This document shows, in pieces, positions 4,266 to 9,957 of a DNA stretch of 9,957 bases (positions within the stretch are counted from its first letter, which is position 1; each line of letters opens with the position of its first letter). The position numbers and the translations under genes are program-made. The notes beneath the pieces are model-generated. The model did no database searches and was not told the DNA's origin. It was given only the letters and a program-made list of their open reading frames with translations. Origin of the DNA: Clostridia bacterium (GTDB lineage: Bacteria; Bacillota; Clostridia; Oscillospirales; CAG-272); assembly GCA_017452565.1 (NCBI GenBank), contig JAFTMF010000040.1, positions 1 to 9,957 on the forward strand, given 5' to 3'.

Positions 4266-5843
4266 ATGGAACTTATCCGCAAATTATTCACTGCGCTGAT
4301 CAGCCCCATCACAAATTTATTTACAAATCCTCCAAAACATTTCGATAAAGTAATCAAAGGCTTTGAAAAATTCTGGCAAGGAACTTTTTTAGCTGCAGGT
4401 GCCACCCTCATTTTGAAAGGCTTAGTAGATATCATCAACGGTATCTCCGATCTTATCGGCGACCTGATGGGTTACAAAACCATCTATAAAATCACTGGCT
4501 TCTTCGCAACCCGTAAATTCAAACCTGCCAAACACAATCACAAATACGCCGTTCTGGTTGCCGCCCGTAACGAGCAAGAAGTGATTGGAAACCTTATCGA
4601 CAGTATCCGTCAGCAGGACTATCCTGCCGAGCTGGTGGATATCTTCGTAGTTGCCGACAACTGCGATAAGGAGGACCGCACCGCAGAGGTTGCCCGTAAG
4701 ATGGGCGCTATCTGCTACGAGCGCCACGATCTTGCCCACCGCACCAAGGGCTTTGCTCTGCAGTATCTGGTGGAATGCATCCGCCGTGACTACGGCATCG
4801 ACGCTTACGAAGGCTATTTCATCTTCGACGCGGACAACCTGTTGAAAGAGGACTTTATCTCCCGTATGAACGATTCCTTCGATGCAGGCGAGAAGATCGT
4901 TACCTCTTACCGAAATACCAAAAACTTCGACGACAACTGGATTTCCGCTTCTTACGGTATTCACTGGCTTCGTACCGTCCGTTACGAGCACCGCGCACGC
5001 TCCCTCTTCCGCCTGGCCACCCGTATTCAGGGTACCGGCTTTCTCTTCGCTTGGGAGGTCATCAAGGACGGCTGGAATTACACCTCTCTCACCGAGGACA
5101 GAGCTTTCTGTGCAGATGCGGTAGCCAACGGCTATAAAATCTCCTACAACGATAAAGCCGAATTCTACGACGAACAGCCCGTAGATATGAAAACCGCTTG
5201 GGTACAACGTGTACGCTGGTCTAAAGGTCACTTGCAGGCATTCGTAGAGACCGGTCCTCAGCTGGCAAGGCATATTTTCGTCACCGGCGGCAAAGCAAAT
5301 GCTCCCGAAGTAGTGGGAGATAAGCCTCTTCCTACTTGGAAGAAGTTTGTGAATAACATCCGCCTGCGTTTTATGAGTTTCGATATGCTGGCGATCGTTT
5401 ATCCCCGTGTCATCCCATTGCTGGTCAAAAAGATCATAATCTACGGTCTGCGCGTGGCTCTGGTTTGCATGGGTGCACTCGCTATCACTCATACCTGGGC
5501 GCCCGGCGTGTTCGGAGGCATTCTTTCACTGTTCAAGGTAGAATTCTCCTTTACCAATCCCGCCATTGCCATTCCTCTGCTCACTCTCTTCACCTTCCTG
5601 TGGACAGTTACCTCTTATCTCAACGGTATCCTCACCGCGGTTTATATCTTCATCATCGAACATCGCCGCATTATGAAGATCAAGTGGTACAAGAAGGTAT
5701 GGTTCTGCATTACCTTCCCCATTTTCGAAATCATCGGCAAGTTGTCTATGTACATCGCCCTCTTCCGCAAGGTTGAGTGGAAGCCTACCCCCCACAAAGC
5801 AGGCATCAGCATCAGTGAGCTGAGAAACAAACATCGCAAATAA
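4266..5843 (+). CDS. Family 2 membrane glycosyltransferase, cellulose/hyaluronan synthase-like (525 aa)
   Basis: The cytosolic GT2 (GT-A fold) domain runs from about residue 93 to 340. Motifs: the YAVLVAARNE start with nucleotide-binding D131 in VVADNCD, the DAD metal site (188-190), TED (276-278) with the likely catalytic base D278, and QRVRW (314-318). QxxRW is typical of processive synthases such as BcsA and hyaluronan synthase. One hydrophobic segment precedes the domain (about 38-60) and three or four follow (390-410, 431-462, 478-500). The WKPTPH motif near residue 505 is common in clostridial relatives. It would move a sugar from a nucleotide donor to a growing polymer or lipid acceptor at the membrane. 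Donor and product cannot be read from sequence, and no PilZ domain is seen. AAGGAG lies 7 bases before the ATG. Confidence 0.9.
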   Translation: MELIRKLFTALISPITNLFTNPPKHFDKVIKGFEKFWQGTFLAAGATLILKGLVDIINGISDLIGDLMGYKTIYKITGFFATRKFKPAKHNHKYAVLVAARNEQEVIGNLIDSIRQQDYPAELVDIFVVADNCDKEDRTAEVARKMGAICYERHDLAHRTKGFALQYLVECIRRDYGIDAYEGYFIFDADNLLKEDFISRMNDSFDAGEKIVTSYRNTKNFDDNWISASYGIHWLRTVRYEHRARSLFRLATRIQGTGFLFAWEVIKDGWNYTSLTEDRAFCADAVANGYKISYNDKAEFYDEQPVDMKTAWVQRVRWSKGHLQAFVETGPQLARHIFVTGGKANAPEVVGDKPLPTWKKFVNNIRLRFMSFDMLAIVYPRVIPLLVKKIIIYGLRVALVCMGALAITHTWAPGVFGGILSLFKVEFSFTNPAIAIPLLTLFTFLWTVTSYLNGILTAVYIFIIEHRRIMKIKWYKKVWFCITFPIFEIIGKLSMYIALFRKVEWKPTPHKAGISISELRNKHRK

Positions 5844-5852
5844 ATCCCACCA

Positions 5853-5949
5853 TAAAGCATTCGCCATTCGGTCTGTACCTTTTGAGAAACGTTCCATATT
5901 TCATAAGCGAAATAAGAAATGTTTCGTAACGCCGTTTGCGAATGCTTTA
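5853..5949. repeat. 97-nt nested inverted repeat upstream of the Sel1 gene
   Basis: The outer arms TAAAGCATTCGC (5853-5864) and GCGAATGCTTTA (5938-5949) are perfectly complementary. Inside, 5886-5902 pairs with 5909-5925 at 14 of 17 positions around ATAAGC, and the joining parts pair partly. The whole can form one long hairpin. It begins 10 bases after the glycosyltransferase stop and ends 23 bases before the Sel1 ribosome site. With the following TTTATTTT it could act as a terminator or leader structure, or be a small mobile (MITE-like) repeat. Confidence 0.7.
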
Positions 5950-5983
5950 TTTTCCCGCATCTATCCCCGCGAAAGGAGACGCT

Positions 5984-7015
5984 GTGATCAAGTTCGACTG
6001 GGCATCCATCGACCCCACCACCATCCCCATTGTCACCGTAGACAACGAAGAGATTCAAAATCCGGGCGAGGAATATTTTCTGCAATACCGAAGTCTGCAA
6101 AATCTTAAAGTGATTCAAGATATGCAAAAGCCCGACGATCTGTTTCTCGATTCCTCCTCCGGTAGCATCGACACCGAAGAAATCTGGGCTCTTCGCAAAA
6201 AAGCCGCAGAGTGCGGACATCTCACCGCTCAGTTTGAGCTGGGCGAGCTTCTATGCGCCTCTCCGGATGTGGGCGACGTGAAAGAGGGAATCGGCTGGAT
6301 CTTCAATGCCGCCGCTGCAGGGCACGCTGAGGCGCAGTATTATCTTGCCGAGCACTCGGTCTATCTCACCAACCAAAAGCAAAAAAACGCCGTACGGATG
6401 ATCTGGACGCTGCTGGCGGCCAAGAACGGTCACGTCAAAGCGCAAGCATTTTTGGGTGAAGAATATTATGACGGCAAAGCCATCCGACGGGATTTGGATA
6501 AGGCCGGCTATTGGCTGACTGCAGCTGCTAAGCAAGGCGACTCAGACTCTCAGCTGCTGCTGGGGGCAATGTACGCCGGCAGAGAAGGAGGACGAAACAT
6601 CCCCGAGGCACTGAAATGGCTGCACAAAGCGGCAAGACAAGGCAATTCCTTCGCGCAGTATATGGAAGGTTATCTGTACTGCCACGGTCCGAAGCAATAC
6701 AGCAATCCCAAAAAGGGCATCAAGCTGCTCAAAGAAGCGGCTAAACGAAGAGAGCCCTTTGCTATGACCGAGCTGGGAATCTGCTATCTGAGCGGATCGT
6801 TCGTCAAAAAAGAACCAAAGAAAGCATTCGAATATTTCCAAAAATCCGCCCAAGAAGATCCCAAAGCCTGCTATATGCTGGGCGAATGCTACGAAAAGGG
6901 AGCGGGCGTGGAAAAAGACGTGTTCGAAGCACTCGTTTGGTATCGCAGAGCCGCCCTTCGCAAATACGCACCGGCAGCAGGGAAACTGCATACGATGGGG
7001 TATCACGATATTTGA
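5984..7015 (+). CDS. Sel1-like repeat protein (343 aa)
   Basis: Seven or so Sel1-type TPR repeats of about 36 residues span roughly residues 78-330, shown by recurring A..G...AQ..LG..Y..G.....D...A..W...AA..G patterns, for example GHVKAQAFLGEEYYDGK (149-165) and KACYMLGECYEKGAGVEKD (294-312). The first 65 residues are non-repeat and acidic. There is no signal peptide or membrane segment, so it is probably a cytoplasmic scaffold for protein contacts. I chose GTG 5984 because AAGGAG lies 5 bases upstream. The frame is open further upstream, from a TTG at 5936 inside the inverted repeat, without a ribosome site. It follows the glycosyltransferase on the same strand, so it may assist it, as repeat proteins do in some polysaccharide systems, but adjacency is the only evidence. 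No clear promoter of its own. Confidence 0.85.
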   Translation: MIKFDWASIDPTTIPIVTVDNEEIQNPGEEYFLQYRSLQNLKVIQDMQKPDDLFLDSSSGSIDTEEIWALRKKAAECGHLTAQFELGELLCASPDVGDVKEGIGWIFNAAAAGHAEAQYYLAEHSVYLTNQKQKNAVRMIWTLLAAKNGHVKAQAFLGEEYYDGKAIRRDLDKAGYWLTAAAKQGDSDSQLLLGAMYAGREGGRNIPEALKWLHKAARQGNSFAQYMEGYLYCHGPKQYSNPKKGIKLLKEAAKRREPFAMTELGICYLSGSFVKKEPKKAFEYFQKSAQEDPKACYMLGECYEKGAGVEKDVFEALVWYRRAALRKYAPAAGKLHTMGYHDI

Positions 7016-7016
7016 A

Positions 7017-7048
7017 AAAGCCGAACGAATCGTTCGGCTTTCCTTTTT
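7017..7048 (+). terminator. Terminator after the Sel1 gene
   Basis: AAAGCCGAACG, AAT loop, CGTTCGGCTTT (11 bp), then CCTTTTT. It starts two bases after the stop codon and separates the Sel1 gene from the proline genes. Confidence 0.95.
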
Positions 7049-7083
7049 CATCGATAGAATTTCTGAAATCCGTCTTTTACCTG

Positions 7084-7112
7084 TTGCCAAAACGAAAAAT
7101 CTGTGCTATAAT
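7084..7112 (+). promoter_or_regulatory. Promoter of the proline biosynthesis genes
   Basis: TTGCCA, 17 bp, TATAAT with an extended -10 (TGC just before). The start of transcription near 7119 gives a leader of about 34 nt, too short for a T-box or riboswitch. Confidence 0.85.
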
Positions 7113-7152
7113 ACGTTATTATCAGAAATATTTTTGTTCGGAGAACACTATT

Positions 7153-7929
7153 ATGCGCATTGTCATCAAAATCGGTACCTCTACCCTCACTTACAGTACG
7201 GGAAATCTCCACATCCGCCACGTGGAATTGCTGTGCAAGGTCATCAGTGATCTGAAAAACGCGGGACACGAGATCATCCTCGTCTCGTCCGGCGCCATCG
7301 GAATGGGCGTAGGCAAGCTGGGACTCTCTGCGCGTCCCAAGGATATGCCCACCAAGCAGGCAGCCGCAGCAGTAGGGCAGTGCGAGCTGATGTACTTCTA
7401 CGACAAGCTCTTTGCCGAATACAATCACACCGTGGGGCAAATTCTCATTACCGGCTGCGATTTGGAGCATCCCGAGCGCCGTCACAACTTCCAAAGCACG
7501 GTTGAACGGCTGCTGGAGCTGCGGGTACTACCCATCATCAACGAAAACGATACCGTTGCCACCGAAGAAATCGCCGTGGGAGACAACGATACCCTTGCCG
7601 CCATCGTGGCCACCACCGTAGAGGCTGATCTCCTAATCCTGCTCTCGGACATCGACGGACTGTACACCGCCGATCCCCATAAGCACCCCGACGCCAAACT
7701 GATCCCCCACGTCTTTGCCATCGACGAGGATATTCTCGCCCTTGCAGGAGGTGCAGGAAGCAGTCTGGGAACGGGAGGAATGAAGACCAAGCTCAATGCC
7801 GCCGCCCTTTGCACCCAAAGCGGTACCGATATGGTCATCGCCAACGGCTCCGATCCCACTCTCCTCTACGGCATCGTGGAGGGTGAGGACGTCGGCACGA
7901 AATTTCATAAACAGGAGGCAAATCAATGA
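7153..7929 (+). CDS. proB: Glutamate 5-kinase, short form (258 aa)
   Basis: First step of proline synthesis: phosphorylates glutamate with ATP to glutamyl-5-phosphate, in the cytoplasm. It is an amino acid kinase fold with KIGTS (6-10), VSSGAIG (44-50), the glutamate-site segment INENDTV (129-135), VGDND (142-146), LLSDIDGLYTADP (163-175) and GTGGMKTKL (206-214). It ends shortly after the kinase domain (GTKF at 248-251), whereas E. coli ProB (367 aa) has a C-terminal PUA domain, so this is the naturally short form. The stop is followed at once by proA, so it is not a frameshifted long form. Starting ATG 7153 has GGAGA about 8 bases upstream and fits the promoter; the open frame extends further upstream through the promoter and terminator, which is not credible as coding. 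It overlaps proA by 4 bases (ATGA), implying translational coupling. Confidence 0.96.
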   Translation: MRIVIKIGTSTLTYSTGNLHIRHVELLCKVISDLKNAGHEIILVSSGAIGMGVGKLGLSARPKDMPTKQAAAAVGQCELMYFYDKLFAEYNHTVGQILITGCDLEHPERRHNFQSTVERLLELRVLPIINENDTVATEEIAVGDNDTLAAIVATTVEADLLILLSDIDGLYTADPHKHPDAKLIPHVFAIDEDILALAGGAGSSLGTGGMKTKLNAAALCTQSGTDMVIANGSDPTLLYGIVEGEDVGTKFHKQEANQ

Positions 7930-9182
7930 CCGTACACGATCTTCTCGACCGCGCGGCGCTCCATAAAAGCGCGCTGGCTATTGCCACCAACGAGCAAAAG
8001 AATCACGCCCTTACCCAAATGGCAAAGACTCTCGTCGCCCACACTGACGCAATTCTTGCAGCTAACCGCCAAGATATCGAAGCGGTAGGGAATTCCATCT
8101 CCCCCGTGATGATTGACCGCCTCACCCTCACAGAAGGGCGCGTGAAGGCTATGGCAGATGCCATGATTGCGGTCACCGCCCTCCCCGATCCCGTGGGAAG
8201 AAGTTTGGAAACCGTTACCCGTCCCAATGGGCTGGTGATCGAAAAAGTATCGGTTCCCCTGGGCGTGCTGGCGATGATCTACGAATCCCGCCCCAACGTT
8301 ACCTCCGACGCGGCGGCACTCTCTCTCAAAAGCGGCAACGTCTGCGTCCTGCGAGGGGGAAAAGAGGCGATTCACTCCAATATTGCCATCGTTTCCGCTC
8401 TCCGAGAGGGGCTAAAGGAAGCCGGACTCCCCGAAGATGCCCTTCAACTAATCACCGACACCTCCCGGGAGAGTGCAACCGCCCTGATGACTGCCATCGG
8501 CAAGGTGGATCTGCTGATCCCCCGCGGTGGTGCAGGACTGATCCGATCCTGCGTGGAAAACGCCAAAGTCCCCTGCATTGAGACGGGTACCGGCATCTGC
8601 CACGTCTACGTGGACGAATTTGCCGATCTGGGCAAAGCACTTACCATTATCAACAACGCCAAGACCTCCCGACCCTCGGTGTGCAATGCTATGGAGGTTC
8701 TGCTGGTGCACAGTGAAGTCGCCCCCTATCTCCTGCCACGACTGGAGAAGATGTTGGTGTCCGATCGCATTCACGATGGGCTCACTCCCGTGGAATTGCA
8801 TCTCTGCCCCCGTTCTGCCGACTATATCCACGGCAGAAGAGCAGGGGAGGGCGATTTCGACACCGAATTTCTCGATTACAAGCTGGCTGTGAAGATCGTG
8901 GACAGCGTGGACGAAGCGATTGTCCACATCGCCGCCCACTCCACCGGTCACAGCGAGAGCATCGTCACCGAAAATAGCGAAAACGCCGACAGATTCACCG
9001 CTCTCGTAGATAGTGCTGCGGTTTACGTCAATGCATCCACAAGATTCACCGACGGCGGCGAGTTCGGGCTGGGCTGTGAGATGGGTATCTCCACCCAAAA
9101 GCTCCACGCAAGAGGCCCTATGGGACTTCGGGAGCTGACCTCCTACAAATATATTATCCGAGGGGACGGTCAGGTACGGTAA
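7926..9182 (+). CDS. proA: Glutamate-5-semialdehyde dehydrogenase (418 aa)
   Basis: Second step: reduces glutamyl-5-phosphate with NADPH to glutamate-5-semialdehyde, which cyclises spontaneously to pyrroline-5-carboxylate. It is full length for the ProA branch of the aldehyde dehydrogenase superfamily. The signature PLGVLAMIYESRPNVTSDAA (111-130) is present. IPRGGAGLIRS (198-208) and IETGTGICHVYVD (218-230) follow. The catalytic cysteine is Cys253 in SRPSVCNAMEV. The C-terminal DGGEFGLGCEMGISTQKLHA (376-395) and GLRELTSYKYIIRGDGQVR match family ends. AGGAGG lies 7 bases before the ATG, inside proB. The start overlaps the proB stop, so the two enzymes are made together, consistent with channelling of the unstable intermediate. 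Confidence 0.98.
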   Translation: MTVHDLLDRAALHKSALAIATNEQKNHALTQMAKTLVAHTDAILAANRQDIEAVGNSISPVMIDRLTLTEGRVKAMADAMIAVTALPDPVGRSLETVTRPNGLVIEKVSVPLGVLAMIYESRPNVTSDAAALSLKSGNVCVLRGGKEAIHSNIAIVSALREGLKEAGLPEDALQLITDTSRESATALMTAIGKVDLLIPRGGAGLIRSCVENAKVPCIETGTGICHVYVDEFADLGKALTIINNAKTSRPSVCNAMEVLLVHSEVAPYLLPRLEKMLVSDRIHDGLTPVELHLCPRSADYIHGRRAGEGDFDTEFLDYKLAVKIVDSVDEAIVHIAAHSTGHSESIVTENSENADRFTALVDSAAVYVNASTRFTDGGEFGLGCEMGISTQKLHARGPMGLRELTSYKYIIRGDGQVR

Positions 9183-9393
9183 AGCCTGTTTCGGCGTACA
9201 AGATACCGCGAGAGATGCCTCACGGGAGGAGCAAGCCTCTCCCCTACGGAGTTTGGTTGCATCAAACGGGGGATTTTAAACTCCCCTACAACTCTTCTGC
9301 AACTCCCCCGTTTATTCCCCCGTCGGGATGTACGAAAGTCCCCCGATCAACTCCCCCGAACCCTTTTAGTTTTTCGAAAAAGGAGAATTTACT
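9183..9393. other. C-rich, repeat-bearing spacer between proA and proC
   Basis: 211 nt without a gene I can support. CTCCCCTAC occurs at 9239 and 9281. A GTTTG/CAAAC hairpin lies at 9251-9267 and GGGGA/TCCCC around TTTTAAAC at 9269-9286. TCCCCCG occurs four times (9304, 9316, 9339, 9352). No strong terminator or clear promoter is seen, so proC is probably read through from proBA. The motif density suggests a dispersed intergenic repeat. Confidence 0.6.
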
Positions 9394-9957
9394 ATGAAAA
9401 TCGGATTCATCGGCTGCGGTAATATGGGATCCGCCCTTGCTATCGCTGCAGCGAAGTCAAAAATCGGCGAGATCTATCTTTCCAACCGCACTCCCGCCAA
9501 GGCAGAGGCACTCGCCGGTCAGATCGGCGCTACCGTCTCTACCAATTTAGAAATTGCCACTACCTGCAATATTATCTTTTTAGGGGTCAAACCCCATCTT
9601 TTACGTGATCTTTTAGCCTCACTTTCCCCAATTTTGGCAGAACGGCAGGATCGCTTTCTGCTGATCTCCATGGCGGCAGGCGTAACGGTCGCATCCATCG
9701 AGGAAGCGGCTGGAGCGTGCTATCCCATCATCCGCATTATGCCCAACACCCCCACGTCGGTGGGTGAGGGAATGATCCAGTATTGCAAAAACACCGCCGT
9801 CACCGACGAAATGGAGGCTGATTTTCTCGCCCTCCTCGCCTATGCGGGGAAGGTGGATCCCCTGGACGAGCATCTCATCGACGCCGCCTCTGCGGTATCG
9901 GGATGCGGTCCTGCCTTCGCCTGCCTCTTCGTGGAAGCACTGGCAGACGGTGGCGTC
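9394..9957 (+). CDS. proC: Pyrroline-5-carboxylate reductase, 5' part (188 aa seen)
   Basis: Last step of proline synthesis: reduces pyrroline-5-carboxylate to proline with NAD(P)H. The N-terminal Rossmann motif GFIGCGNMGSA (4-14) is followed by IFLGVKPH (61-68), LLISMAAGVTV (89-99), IRIMPNTPTSVGEGM (113-127) and the substrate-site signature AVSGCGPAFACLFVEALADG (167-186). The window ends inside this signature; the family is usually about 265-270 residues, so roughly 80 are missing. AAGGAG lies 8 bases before the ATG. It completes a proB-proA-proC cluster, 211 bases after proA. Confidence 0.97.
   Translation, partial: MKIGFIGCGNMGSALAIAAAKSKIGEIYLSNRTPAKAEALAGQIGATVSTNLEIATTCNIIFLGVKPHLLRDLLASLSPILAERQDRFLLISMAAGVTVASIEEAAGACYPIIRIMPNTPTSVGEGMIQYCKNTAVTDEMEADFLALLAYAGKVDPLDEHLIDAASAVSGCGPAFACLFVEALADGGV

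Noticed and set aside
4422..5492. Long - strand frame of 356 residues
   Set aside because: It is antisense to the well-supported glycosyltransferase and has no ribosome site or family features.
7119..7152. T-box or riboswitch before proB
   Set aside because: The leader is only about 34 nt by the mapped promoter, with no specifier or antiterminator structure.

Overview
The window looks like chromosomal DNA from an anaerobic, low-to-mid-GC Firmicute of the class Clostridia (gut Oscillospirales-type is my guess). The grounds are textbook sigma-A promoters (TTGACA-17-TATAAT class), strong AAGGAG ribosome binding sites, tRNA genes with encoded CCA, U-tailed terminators and Clostridia-style protein families. 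The assignment to class is inference; no rRNA or marker gene is present.

Layout. 1-795 is a tRNA cluster on the + strand: the 3' end of an unidentified tRNA, tRNA-Gly(GCC), tRNA-Cys(GCA), a second tRNA-Gly(GCC) and tRNA-Leu(CAG), closed by a strong terminator. The spacers are full of perfect hairpins and tRNA-derived debris. 798-996 is a non-coding array of small hairpins separated by a 7-base spacer that reads ATGAAGC in the left half and GCTTCAT in the right half. 1097-1690 is a small membrane-anchored protein gene with its own promoter and terminator. 1692-1996 holds a small Xre-type repressor on the - strand and a compact divergent promoter region with two 17-bp palindromic operators. 2105-4137 is a + strand cluster: a TIGR02206/YwaF-like membrane protein, a 44-residue zinc-ribbon ORF, an AT-rich membrane-anchored protein and a zinc-ribbon four-helix membrane protein whose first 22 residues duplicate the 44-residue ORF. 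4204-5843 is a family 2 membrane glycosyltransferase, followed by a 97-nt nested inverted repeat and a Sel1-repeat protein with a terminator. 7084-9957 is the proline biosynthesis cluster proB-proA-proC (proC runs off the end), with a C-rich 211-nt spacer before proC.

The proline genes are the only complete pathway: glutamate to glutamyl-5-phosphate (ProB), to glutamate-5-semialdehyde (ProA), which cyclises and is reduced to proline (ProC). The glycosyltransferase and Sel1 protein may work together on an extracellular or wall polymer, but this rests on adjacency alone. The small repressor probably controls its own gene and the opposing consensus promoter.

I did not find a clear new defence or metabolic system. 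The most unusual material is non-coding: the hairpin array, the overlapping divergent promoter/operator switch, and the tRNA-Cys-derived repeats beside a tRNA-Cys with an atypical T loop.
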